Source of the DNA: Bradyrhizobium tropiciagri
Lineage (GTDB): Bacteria; Pseudomonadota; Alphaproteobacteria; Rhizobiales; Xanthobacteraceae
NCBI RefSeq assembly: GCF_018130545.1
Contig: NZ_JAFCKF010000007.1
Location: forward strand, 1 to 64,000
Length of the DNA: 64,000 nt
Reading direction: 5' to 3'
A model generated the notes under the pieces. It worked only from the letters and a program-made list of their open reading frames with translations. It was not told where the DNA came from and did no database searches. Below, piece by piece: positions 51,942 through 60,640 of the stretch. The position numbers were made by a program, and so were the translations under genes. Every line of letters starts with the position of its first letter. Within the stretch, counting starts at the first letter, position 1.

Positions 51942-52481
51942 ATGCCCTCCCTCACGATCGAGACAATGGAAACACCACTCGGCGTTTTCCATCTCGTTGC
52001 TGATGGAGAAGGTAGATTGCGAGCCGCTGACTTCGCAGACTGTGAGAGCCGACTGCAGAAGTCGCTCAGTCGTCAGCTCGGCGTATCCCACGTTGCGCTC
52101 GTCCAAGGGACGCTCCCTCAGGCAATCCCGGCAGCCCTGCGGGCCTATTTTTCAGGGCAGCTAGACGCCATCGCGGGAGTCCCGCTCAAGGCAAGTGGCT
52201 CGCCATTCCAGGAGCGGGTGTGGAGGGAGTTACGGTCGGTCGATCCAGGCGCTCCCCTGCCCTACGCCGCGCTGGCCGCCCGTCTCGGCAAACCCGATGC
52301 GGCCCGCGCCGTAGGCCACGCCAATGGCGCCAATCCATTTTGCGTGGTCGTGCCCTGCCATCGCCTGATCGGAGGTAACGGCAAGCTCACGGGCTATAGC
52401 GGCGGCTTGGAACGGAAGCGCTGGCTGCTCGCCCACGAGGCACGTTACGCGATGATTAGACTGCCCCCGAAGTCAGGCTGA
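51942..52481 (+). CDS. Methylated-DNA-[protein]-cysteine S-methyltransferase (Ogt-like, copy C)
   Basis: 179 residues from the ATG at 51942. METPLGVFHLVADGEGRLRA, GSPFQERVWRELRSVDPG, LPYAALAARLGKPDAARAVG and VVVPCHRLIGGNGKLTGYSG with the acceptor Cys. PCHRLIG and the sequence as a whole are nearer to Ogt than to the Ada half. It ends the three-gene unit methyltransferase-oxygenase-methyltransferase. Confidence 0.93.
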   Translation: MPSLTIETMETPLGVFHLVADGEGRLRAADFADCESRLQKSLSRQLGVSHVALVQGTLPQAIPAALRAYFSGQLDAIAGVPLKASGSPFQERVWRELRSVDPGAPLPYAALAARLGKPDAARAVGHANGANPFCVVVPCHRLIGGNGKLTGYSGGLERKRWLLAHEARYAMIRLPPKSG

Positions 52482-52487
52482 TCGAGC

Positions 52488-52895
52488 CTATAGCAGCTCG
52501 CAACGTGCGAGAAATGCACACAGCCGCTCGGTATCGGCATGCACCTTGCCGTGGACGATCCTGCCGTCGCGCAGGGCGAAGACCAGGCATTGTTCGTAGT
52601 CGAGCTGCTGCCCCGTCTTGGCCACCGCTCGCGCGATCACCTCGGCGACGACATGGTCACCGCCGTCAATCAGCCGTTTCAGATCATAGTCGAACGCTTT
52701 GTAGTAGGTCGCGTATAAGCGCGCCCAAAGCGCCTTATAGGCATCCAATCCCTCATATCGCCCGCCATATGGCACGGTATCCGGGAATTCGAACACCACT
52801 ACATCATCCATTAGCGCCAGAAGCTGGGCCCGGTCGTTGTTCTCGTAGCCGGTGAAGGCACGGCGGAACGCATTCATAGTGGCCTCTTGAGCCAT
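52488..52895 (-). CDS. NTF2-like (SnoaL-type) protein
   Basis: 135 residues with the NTF2 fold pattern MNAFRRAFTGYENNDRAQLL, VVFEFPDTVPYGGRYEGLD and VFALRDGRIVHGKVHADTE. It is convergent with the ogt-like gene 6 bp away. Ligand unknown. Confidence 0.78.
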   Translation of the reverse strand: MAQEATMNAFRRAFTGYENNDRAQLLALMDDVVVFEFPDTVPYGGRYEGLDAYKALWARLYATYYKAFDYDLKRLIDGGDHVVAEVIARAVAKTGQQLDYEQCLVFALRDGRIVHGKVHADTERLCAFLARCELL

Positions 52896-53441
52896 GCGTA
52901 TCTCCCAATCCCAATGGCCCGCGGGTCCCTACGTTAGCGTCAGTTTCGCGCCCTCATGCCGAGACTTGAACTGCGACACGCTCCGGCGCGCACTCCGGTT
53001 CTTGCGATCGAAACGGCTCCTCAGCATGACCACGAAAGTGGACGCTAAGGACCGCATCATTGCGATGGCGACGATCAGTTCGAGTATCATTCCTTGTCTC
53101 CATGGAGCGGATTGGCGCAGGTCGCGTGTCTAAAGGCCACACACAAAGGCCGCGTCACTCCGTCGACGACGTGGTGTGCGCCTGTGTTGCACACGCCGAC
53201 AGTACGTGCACTCCATCTTTTGCCTTAGAATCGCATTGTGCGATCTCATGCGGCTCGCCGCAGCAATAGATTAGAACGGAAGCGCCAGATCGCTCGCGAG
53301 CCGGCGCCGTCCGGATGCCCCTCCCCAATCGTTCAGTTGGCAACGCACAAAAACGCAATCGCAAGAAACGGAGTGTCTGGCGGCAATGACTGTGCGCTTG
53401 AATCGAAAATCTCGGTTGCGCTTATTCAGCGGAGGTGCGCG
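52896..53441. other. Intergenic region with two inverted repeat copies
   Basis: About 545 bp without a supported gene. A forward repeat copy (52992-53015, ACTCCGGTTCTTGC ... GAAACG) and a reverse copy (53351-53374, AAACGCAATCGCAAG ... CGGAGT) enclose 335 bp in inverted orientation, the same geometry as at 34871-35517. Confidence 0.6.
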
Positions 53442-53879
53442 ATGAAGGTGCGAATTGAGAAGAGCCTCGTGACCACGGCTGATCCGGATGTCATCTGGCG
53501 TGTTGCGGGCGAGTATTGTTCGATTTCACGCTGGCATCCAGCGTTCTCTGATTGCACCCGGGAAATGGCCGACGGCGCCGTCTGGCGGGTACTTACCCTC
53601 AAGAAAGGGGGTGGGAAAGTCCGCGAAAGGCTGACGGACATAACTGACCGGAGCTATGACTACACGATCGTTGAGGCACCGCTCCCGATATCCAATCACC
53701 ACGGCAAGCTTTCTGTAGAAGCTGGCGCCAAGCCGGGAGAGAGCGTGCTCAGGTGGGACATCTCCTACGATATTGACGACGCTGCCAGGGCGGACGAAGC
53801 CAGCAATGCTTTAGACGGCATTTTAACCGACGGTCTCGCGAACATCGCGAGGATCGCGGGAGAAAGTACGTGCTGGTGA
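53442..53879 (+). CDS. Cytoplasmic SRPBCC-family protein
   Basis: 145 residues from the ATG at 53442 with GGAGGT upstream. It shares with the protein at 5846 the blocks ADPDVIWRVAGEYCSISRWH, CTREMADGAVWRVLTLKKGGG, EAPLPISNHHGKLSVEAG and LRWDISYDI, but has no signal peptide. It likely binds a small hydrophobic molecule; unknown role. The 186 bp after it hold nothing recognisable. Confidence 0.8.
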   Translation: MKVRIEKSLVTTADPDVIWRVAGEYCSISRWHPAFSDCTREMADGAVWRVLTLKKGGGKVRERLTDITDRSYDYTIVEAPLPISNHHGKLSVEAGAKPGESVLRWDISYDIDDAARADEASNALDGILTDGLANIARIAGESTCW

Positions 53880-54065
53880 AACTAGCGTGATTGATGACCG
53901 ATCAACAGCGCGATACCCATCCGAGTCCATCGGTGAGTTGAGCCGTTATGGCGCATTCCGGAATGTACCCTTCGACGCCAAGCGAGATGCACTCCGAGAT
54001 GTTCTCGAAGGCCTGCATTTCGCTCACGCAATATGTGGAGAAGGTTTTGCCAGGAGCGAGCGGAG

Positions 54066-54902
54066 ATGCTTGACGTTGATCGTGTTCCCCAACATCTGAT
54101 AGATGCTGCGTACAATAACAAGGCGGCCTGCCCGGAATGGCAAGGCTGGCTCAATGAGTGGAACGAAGCCTCGATTGAGTATCGAGAGCGCTTCGCGTCG
54201 ACCATGAACCTCCCTTACGGCACACGCCCACGCGCGAAGATTGACGTTTTTCCTGGCATAGACGCAACCGCCCCTTGCATGGTCTACATCCATGGAGGTT
54301 ACTGGCAACTCAACTCAAAAGACATCTTTTCGGTATTCGGGAGTGGCGTGGCGAGCTACGGCTGGTCCGTAGCCATGATCGGCTATACTCTGGCGCCCGA
54401 AGCGTCGCTGACCGAAATTGTTGATGAAATCGATCACGCGCTGGACTGGCTAGCTGCGAATGGATCAAGCTACAATGTTGGTCCGCAGCGGATCGTCGTT
54501 GGCTCATCTGCTGGTGGACTGCTCGCGGCTCTTGCGGCTTCGCACCCAAGTGTCAGCGCAGCGGTGACACTATCAGGGATTTTCGAGCTCGCGCCGTTGC
54601 GAGATACATTTCTGAACAAGAAGCTACAATTGACCGACGCCGAGATCGCCAATTTGTCTCCGCTGCGCCGACCGCCAGTCAAAAAGCCGTTCACGCTTGC
54701 CGTAGGTACGCACGAGTTGCCGCTCGTGGCGACCAACTCGATCGCATTCTGCCAGGCCCGAAGACGTGGCGGAGCGCCGTCGAGCCTCATCGAGGTTCCG
54801 GGAGCCGACCACTTCTCGATACTCGATGAACTTCGCTGTTCGCACAGCGCTTTGACGGACGCCATTGTCGACCTTGCGAGGCCAGCGCCACAAGTGATGT
54901 GA
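54066..54902 (+). CDS. Alpha/beta hydrolase, kynurenine-formamidase-like
   Basis: 278 residues from the ATG at 54066. VYIHGGYWQLNSKDIF is the HGGYW oxyanion signature of kynurenine formamidase/arylformamidase-type hydrolases; VVGSSAGGLLAALAA holds the Ser nucleophile and PGADHFSILDEL the His. It may hydrolyse an N-formyl amide or ester. No tryptophan-catabolism gene is near, so the substrate is open. Confidence 0.8.
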   Translation: MLDVDRVPQHLIDAAYNNKAACPEWQGWLNEWNEASIEYRERFASTMNLPYGTRPRAKIDVFPGIDATAPCMVYIHGGYWQLNSKDIFSVFGSGVASYGWSVAMIGYTLAPEASLTEIVDEIDHALDWLAANGSSYNVGPQRIVVGSSAGGLLAALAASHPSVSAAVTLSGIFELAPLRDTFLNKKLQLTDAEIANLSPLRRPPVKKPFTLAVGTHELPLVATNSIAFCQARRRGGAPSSLIEVPGADHFSILDELRCSHSALTDAIVDLARPAPQVM

Positions 54903-54959
54903 TGGACGAGACTCTACGAATCCAAAGTACCTCGGCGATGCTCGAGGGATGTTACTGGC

Positions 54960-55320
54960 TAGCGTAGCTTAAGGGTCTCGAAGCGGTGGTCGAACTCGAG
55001 AAGCTGAAGGTTTCGGTGCCGCTGCGCGGCATCTATGCGACTGCGGTTCAGTCCGGAACCGAAGCTGGTCCAGATTCCTGCTCAATGGAGGGCAGCAAGG
55101 TAGCGCTAATTCGGCTATCCGTATTAGCGTGTGGATGCGCGGACGGACCGACGTTTCTCCGAACTGACTTGCTTGGGTCGTCCGGTCCGGAAGGGCCGGG
55201 CAATGAACCCGGGTCGCCGGCGCCAGACGAGCCGTCGACACCGCAAGCCCCCGGCCGATTACCGTCGGCCGCCCCCAGCCGGGAGACACGCCTAGGGAAC
55301 GAACTTGCTCACTGAGCCTC
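54960..55320. mobile_element. Truncated relic of the TnpB-related TIR element end
   Basis: From 55113, GGCTATCCGTATTAGCGTGTGG and onward (split: GGCTATCCG, GTGTGGA, ACGTTTCTCCGAACTGAC, CCCGGGTCGCCGGCGCC) aligns with 37253-37385, the terminal repeat and GC-rich end of the intact element. The coding region is absent. The 473-bp gap 54903-55375 holds nothing else recognised. Confidence 0.65.
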
Positions 55321-55375
55321 GGACTAGCACGGCCGATGTTGCTGATCCGAGCACGCTTCCTTGGTGGCGTATGCC

Positions 55376-56341
55376 TCAGTAGCCACGAACACGGTCGACG
55401 GCATTCTCGAGTAATCCACCAGCCTCGAACTTGATTATCTGGCCCGCAATATAAGCCGAAATCGCGTCGGGATCGGCATCAGCGGCATTGTGTGGCGTAA
55501 CCAGTAAATTCGGGTGCGACCAGAACGGGCTCGACTTGGGAAGGGGCTCTCGCTCGTAGACATCAAGTGTTGCCGCACCGAGCGTACCGTCGGCCAGACA
55601 ACCGAGGATATCCGCCTCAACCTGCAACCCTCCGCGGCCGGCGTTGATCAATACAGGCGCGCCGAGCGGACCGTTGCGTGCGAGAGACGAGAAGAGCTTA
55701 CGGTTCAAGATCGCCTTGGTGTCTGCTGTCAATGGCAGTAGACATACGAGGATATCGGTGCGAGCTAAGAATGGCATGAGATCGGCGTGGCCGGAGAAGC
55801 ATTCGATACCGGGAATGAGTTTTGGACTCGAATTCCAACCGGCAACCCTGAAGCCAATGCGGGTAAGTACCTCGGCCGCATCTCGGCCAAGATGGCCCAT
55901 GCCCATGATCCCAATCCTGATCGCCTTAGCCGCCCATTGGGATCTGGGCTCCCATCGCTTGTCGCGCTGACACTGCTGCAGGTACAGTTGCTGACGGTGA
56001 TGCATAAGTACATGCAGAACGATGTACTCGGTCATACGTTGTGTTAGGTCACCCAGAACAACGCGAACCAGTGGGACATGGGGCAGATCGGAGTCGGCGA
56101 GCAGAGAATCAACTCCCGCACCGAGATTGAAAATTACCCGCAACTTTGGAAACCTCGCAAGCGCGCCAGGCACAGGTTGCCAAACGGCAGCGTAATGGAC
56201 GTCCTCGGATGCGATATCATCCGCGGGGTTCAAGACGATATCTCGGCCCGGGCAGGCTAGCCTGAACCGCTCTTTCCATCGATCGGAAGACCAATTGTCC
56301 GTCCCACTCTCGATCAGAAGTGCTAAGGCGCCTTTAGCCAT
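55376..56341 (-). CDS. D-2-hydroxyacid dehydrogenase (GhrA-like)
   Basis: 321 residues. NAD(P) site IGIMGMGHLGRDAAEVL, then LVCLLPLTADTKAIL, LINAGRGGLQVEADIL with the catalytic Arg region, LDVYEREPLP with the Glu, and TPHNAADADP with the His. It belongs to the glyoxylate/hydroxypyruvate reductase branch and reduces 2-oxo acids. It is the last gene of the long minus-strand operon, so it may reduce the 2-oxo acid released by the aldolase upstream. Confidence 0.88.
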   Translation of the reverse strand: MAKGALALLIESGTDNWSSDRWKERFRLACPGRDIVLNPADDIASEDVHYAAVWQPVPGALARFPKLRVIFNLGAGVDSLLADSDLPHVPLVRVVLGDLTQRMTEYIVLHVLMHHRQQLYLQQCQRDKRWEPRSQWAAKAIRIGIMGMGHLGRDAAEVLTRIGFRVAGWNSSPKLIPGIECFSGHADLMPFLARTDILVCLLPLTADTKAILNRKLFSSLARNGPLGAPVLINAGRGGLQVEADILGCLADGTLGAATLDVYEREPLPKSSPFWSHPNLLVTPHNAADADPDAISAYIAGQIIKFEAGGLLENAVDRVRGY

Positions 56342-56395
56342 TCACGTACTCGCTTCCATGATACCCAATATCGGTTCCTAGACATTTACGCGATG

Positions 56396-57205
56396 TCAGC
56401 ACTGCGGTTTGGCGTCGATCGGCAGCGCCGCTCTGAAATCTGACATCCGCGTCTCGATTCCTGCTCGCAGGATGGCGTAGTCGCTGTCAACGATGAAGAG
56501 GTTAACCCCCTTTGCGTGCCAGGAAGCGGCAGCACGCACGTCGGGGAGCGAAAGCCCAACGGACAAATTCCCCGCAATGCAAAGCCGGCAGATGTTCTCG
56601 AGGGCAGCATCAACGACCTCGCTCGATTTATTGTCCGCCTCCATCGCAAGCGTGAGACCTATCCGGCCAAGGAACACCCCATCGACGCCCTTTGTCGCGA
56701 TGATCTCCGGCGCGGCAGCTATTCCTGCAGGCTCGTCAATCTGGGCTATCAACATGAGCCTGTCCGACAGCGCGCGCTGGAAATCCGGCCATGGCGTCTG
56801 TCTCTGCCGCGACGCACGACCTGCCCCGGCATGCGCTCGTTCGACTGCCGTCCTCCGAATGAATTGTGCGACCGTTTCCATCTCTCGGGCAGAGGAGACA
56901 TGGGGAACGATGATGCCGTCCGCTCCAACGTTGATAGCGTGCTGAATTGCCGGAAGACTACAATCAGGCACGCGAACCAGGACCGTAAGCCTCCCTGCAA
57001 GCGCCGCAAACATGCAGCGGCTCAAACTCTGCCGGTCGAATGATCCGTGTTCAACGTCTATTATAACTACATCGAGCGATGTCAGCGTGAAAGTCTCGTA
57101 GACCTCGGGAGCGGTCAGCCGCGCAAATATCCCGAATTGCGGATTGCCGCTGCGCCAAAGCGGCTTGAAGGATTGACGAGTGGCATCGGCCTTCATTGCG
57201 ATCAC
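56396..57205 (-). CDS. HpcH/HpaI-family aldolase
   Basis: 269 residues. QFGIFARLTAPEVYETFTLT, VVIIDVEHGSFDRQSL with catalytic/metal residues, GADGIIVPHVSSAREME, IAQIDEPAGIAAAPEI with metal Glu, and GVDGVFLGRIGLTLAMEA. It is a class II pyruvate-type aldolase cleaving 4-hydroxy-2-oxo acids. The usual MIEx metal-site context reads IAQIDEP here, a Glu-to-Asp type change in sequence that may alter activity. Its start overlaps the stop of the glutamyltransferase gene. Confidence 0.87.
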   Translation of the reverse strand: MIAMKADATRQSFKPLWRSGNPQFGIFARLTAPEVYETFTLTSLDVVIIDVEHGSFDRQSLSRCMFAALAGRLTVLVRVPDCSLPAIQHAINVGADGIIVPHVSSAREMETVAQFIRRTAVERAHAGAGRASRQRQTPWPDFQRALSDRLMLIAQIDEPAGIAAAPEIIATKGVDGVFLGRIGLTLAMEADNKSSEVVDAALENICRLCIAGNLSVGLSLPDVRAAASWHAKGVNLFIVDSDYAILRAGIETRMSDFRAALPIDAKPQC

Positions 57206-58974
57206 CAGCCAAGCGCGTAAGCTGCCGCCCGGCGAGGGTCGGCTCCCGCTTCCATCACGCCACGATCATGGTCGGCCCTCACGAGACAAACACCCCCCGC
57301 CCGCCATAAGCGATCTGGCCACATATTGATCTTGTGCCCCAGTCCGGAGAGCGATGCGGCCACGGACGAAGGGAAGCGGCCTTCCAGGCAAAGTAATCCT
57401 GGGAAACTTGGATGCGGCGCAAACGAGTCCGGATGGCTATAGGTAATAAAACGGGGCTGCTCGATGGCGGTTTGAGGATCCATACCGAACAGCGTCATGT
57501 TCAGAAGAACCTGGAGCACCGCCTGAACCTGACTATCACCGCCCGGGCTCCCGATCGGCATCGTCACGTGTCCGCGTCGCATCGCCATGACAGGATTCGG
57601 CGTCAGACGGGGCCGCTTGCCCGGAGCGACCGACGAGGGATGTTGCGGATCGACCCAAGATTGGGAGCCTCGTGATGACGGTGCAAGTCCGGTGCCTGGG
57701 ATAACGATGGTATCGCTGCAGACGTCACTTGGATTGATCGATATGGCATTGCCCTTGCCATCAACGATAGCAACATAGGATGTGTCGAAGGGGCCGTCAT
57801 GTGACACCGTAGCGGACGTAGTCTTGGCAGCCGTCGTCCCACCAAACGCGGGCGGCATTTGAGGCCACGCTTGGTCCGATCGGATAAGCCGCCGCCGTTC
57901 GTCGGCATAGGTAGACGACAACAAGAGCTCCTGCGGCACATCGATCACGTCAGGGTCGCCAAAGAATTTCTCTCGGTCGGCGAACACCAACTTCAGCGCC
58001 TCGGCTATATGATGCACATAGGCCGCCGAATTGTGCCCAAGCGACTGCAAATCAAATCCAGAAAGGACGTTGATCGTCTGGAGCAACGCCGGACCTTGGC
58101 TCCAGAAACCGCAGGAATAGACGTCGAGATCGCCGAGCATCGCCCGCAGCGCGGGCGCGCGCTTGACGCGGTAATCCGCCATGTCCCGTTCGGTCAAAAG
58201 GCCACCGTTCTCCGCGTGAAATCGCGTGATCGCCCGCATCAGGTCGCCACGATAGAACGCATCCCGAGCGGCCTGAAGTCCACCTTGGCGATCGCAGCCC
58301 TTCGCCAACGCGGCTTGCTCCTCGTCGATCATGTACTGGAGGCTGCGGCCCAGATCCGCCTGGACGAACAAGTCGCCTACACGGGGAGACTGGCCGCCGG
58401 GCAGATAAATTGCGCTGTTGGAAGGCCATCGAGCATTCTTGCGCGCCACCAGCTGCAACTGCTCGGCGAGAAACGGGTACATAATGAAGCCGTCACGCGC
58501 GAAGCGCGCCGCATAGCCCGCGATGTCCTTGAAGGACATCGTTCCGTAGCGAGTTAGCGCCTCGATGTAAGCAGCAGGCGCCGCTGGGACGACCGTACGC
58601 AGCAGTCCCTCCGGGACAGCTCCATCATGATCACGCTGAAACAGCTCACAGGATGCGGCCGCCGGCCACACGCCGACGCCGTCGATCGTGACGAGCTCGT
58701 TGCGCTCGGCAATCCAGACGATCATCGGAGCGACGCCGGCGATATTCACCTGGTCGCTATGCACCACCCCCAGGATGAGCCCTGCCGCCACTCCGGCATC
58801 GATCGCATTTCCGCCAGCTTCAAGAATCTGAAATGCAGCCTGGGTCGCCAAATAGTGCCCGGTCGAGACTGCATGGGTCCGGGCAGCAATGACGGGACGC
58901 CACGCTTTATATGGGCTTTCGTCCTGGTTAAGCGAAGCCGGTATGGCGTCGCCCGAAGCAGCATCTCCTGACAT
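57202..58974 (-). CDS. Gamma-glutamyltransferase family protein
   Basis: About 590 residues from the ATG at 58974, after GAGGG; a GTG at 59049 is also in frame. VSTGHYLATQAAFQILEAGGN is the family N-terminus, the mature small subunit would begin at the Thr in FDTSYVAIVDGKGNAIS, and MPIGSPGGDSQVQAVLQ is the Gly-Ser-Pro-Gly-Gly loop. Enzymes of this family self-cleave and hydrolyse gamma-glutamyl or cephalosporin-type amides. No signal peptide is visible, so it may be cytoplasmic. Confidence 0.88.
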   Translation of the reverse strand: MSGDAASGDAIPASLNQDESPYKAWRPVIAARTHAVSTGHYLATQAAFQILEAGGNAIDAGVAAGLILGVVHSDQVNIAGVAPMIVWIAERNELVTIDGVGVWPAAASCELFQRDHDGAVPEGLLRTVVPAAPAAYIEALTRYGTMSFKDIAGYAARFARDGFIMYPFLAEQLQLVARKNARWPSNSAIYLPGGQSPRVGDLFVQADLGRSLQYMIDEEQAALAKGCDRQGGLQAARDAFYRGDLMRAITRFHAENGGLLTERDMADYRVKRAPALRAMLGDLDVYSCGFWSQGPALLQTINVLSGFDLQSLGHNSAAYVHHIAEALKLVFADREKFFGDPDVIDVPQELLLSSTYADERRRLIRSDQAWPQMPPAFGGTTAAKTTSATVSHDGPFDTSYVAIVDGKGNAISINPSDVCSDTIVIPGTGLAPSSRGSQSWVDPQHPSSVAPGKRPRLTPNPVMAMRRGHVTMPIGSPGGDSQVQAVLQVLLNMTLFGMDPQTAIEQPRFITYSHPDSFAPHPSFPGLLCLEGRFPSSVAASLSGLGHKINMWPDRLWRAGGVCLVRADHDRGVMEAGADPRRAAAYALGW

Positions 58975-59057
58975 AAAGGCCCTCTCGTTTGACGTTTTGG
59001 GATGCCCGACACTGAACCGACGGTTGCGCTGTGTGATAGGCTGACTCACCGCATCGA

Positions 59058-59864
59058 TTAGCGTTTCCAGCGCAACGCGTAGGATTCGAACACATTAAGC
59101 CCGGAGTTGACTATCACTCCGATCGAGGCAAGCAGAACAAGTCCTGCGAAGACACCCGGAGTGTCGAACATTCCGGAAGCTTGCGCGATAAGGAAGCCGA
59201 TACCACGGTTGGAGGACATGAGTTCACCGACCACCGTTCCGATGAGCGCATATGGAACGGAAACCTTCAAACCCGCCAAAACCCAAGACATGGCCGAAGG
59301 CACAACGACATAACGCAGGAGCTGCGCCTCTTTGCCACCCATGATGCGCAGGGAATTCAGAAAGATAGGGTTCACTTCGCGCACACCCGAGTACGTGTTC
59401 AAAAAAACCAGAAAGAATACGACGATGCCACTCATCGCGATCTTGGATTCTATCCCGATGCCGAACCACATGATGATGAGGGGAGCGAGCGCGATCTTAG
59501 GCAAACAATAGAGCGCGGTAATAAACGGATTGAGCACGGCAGCAACCAACTCATTGCGCCCGAGCGCAAATCCAAAGGCAAATCCGCAAATCGCGCCTAC
59601 CACAAAACCGATCGCCGTCGCGGACAACGTATAACCGAGATGAATGGAGAGCATCCCGCTGGCTGCCCATGAAACGAGGCGAGCCCATACCTGGACTGGC
59701 GAGGAGATGAAAAATGGATCGATGAATCGACCCGAGACAAACTGCCAGGTCGCAAGAAGGCCGATCCCAACGGCGAATTGCAGAATCAAGATGCGAGCCC
59801 GAAACTTGAATTCACCCGAAAAGCTGACGGTTGGCTGAGCCGGCTCCACGACATCGTTCATCAT
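59058..59864 (-). CDS. NitT/TauT-type ABC permease
   Basis: 268 residues with six probable membrane segments. The binding-protein-dependent transport motif is NSLRIMGGKEAQLLRYVVVP. It starts ATGATGAAC, overlapping the ATPase stop. It belongs to the SsuC/TauC group, which transports sulfonates, nitrate, or thiamin-precursor-like compounds. Confidence 0.9.
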   Translation of the reverse strand: MMNDVVEPAQPTVSFSGEFKFRARILILQFAVGIGLLATWQFVSGRFIDPFFISSPVQVWARLVSWAASGMLSIHLGYTLSATAIGFVVGAICGFAFGFALGRNELVAAVLNPFITALYCLPKIALAPLIIMWFGIGIESKIAMSGIVVFFLVFLNTYSGVREVNPIFLNSLRIMGGKEAQLLRYVVVPSAMSWVLAGLKVSVPYALIGTVVGELMSSNRGIGFLIAQASGMFDTPGVFAGLVLLASIGVIVNSGLNVFESYALRWKR

Positions 59865-60640
59865 GACCGCTCCTCCACGATTTCTGGGGCAAGAAGTTCC
59901 CACAATTTCTCGTAAATGACCTGATAGCGAGGATCGAAACGCAGCTTGAACACGTCCCGCGGCCGGGGAATATCAATGTGCTCTATTGCCTTCACGCGGC
60001 CAGGCCTCGCGCCAAAAATGACGATGCGATCGGCGAGTGCGATCGCCTCGCCAAGATCATGGGTCACGAAAATGATCGTCTTCTTGGAGCGATCGTGAAG
60101 CTTGGCCAGTTCGCTCTGCATTACGAGCTTGAGCTGCGCGTCAAGCGCCCCGAACGGCTCGTCCATCAGGATGGTCTTGGGATCGTAAGCGAGAACTTGC
60201 GCCAGCGCGACCCGTTTTCGCATGCCGCCAGATAGTTCGTTTGGAAAGGACGATCCGAAACCGGCGAGACCAACCGCGTTGAGCAGCTCTTCGCTGCGCT
60301 TACGACGCTCCTCCGCCGGAGCGCCGCGAAGTTTGAGTGGAAGCTGAATATTATCGTCTGCCGTACGCCACGGCAGTAGGCTGTCGGCTTGGGTCATATA
60401 GCCGACATTGGTATTGGCGCCTTTGACGGGTTTGTCGCAATACAGGATCTCCCCCGACGAAGTGGGAATCAGACCGGCGACCATATTCAAGAGCGTTGAT
60501 TTTCCGCATCCGCTTGGTCCCACGAAAGCGACGAATTCACCGTCTTCGATTTCTAAACTAACCGGTCTTAGCACCTCGCGGATAGTGCTTCGTGTGGCGA
60601 ACGTTTTCGACACACCCTGGATTTTGATTGTCGCTGTCAT
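59861..60640 (-). CDS. NitT/TauT-type ABC ATPase
   Basis: 259 residues. Walker A GPSGCGKST, signature LSGGMRKRVALAQVL, Walker B ILMDEPFGALD, switch His in FVTHDLGEA. It is coupled by four-base overlaps to the binding-protein gene and the permease gene. Confidence 0.93.
   Translation of the reverse strand: MTATIKIQGVSKTFATRSTIREVLRPVSLEIEDGEFVAFVGPSGCGKSTLLNMVAGLIPTSSGEILYCDKPVKGANTNVGYMTQADSLLPWRTADDNIQLPLKLRGAPAEERRKRSEELLNAVGLAGFGSSFPNELSGGMRKRVALAQVLAYDPKTILMDEPFGALDAQLKLVMQSELAKLHDRSKKTIIFVTHDLGEAIALADRIVIFGARPGRVKAIEHIDIPRPRDVFKLRFDPRYQVIYEKLWELLAPEIVEERS

Noticed and set aside
34871-53374. Dispersed repeats considered as a CRISPR array
   Set aside because: Copies are far apart, in both orientations and with irregular spacing; no cas genes are present.
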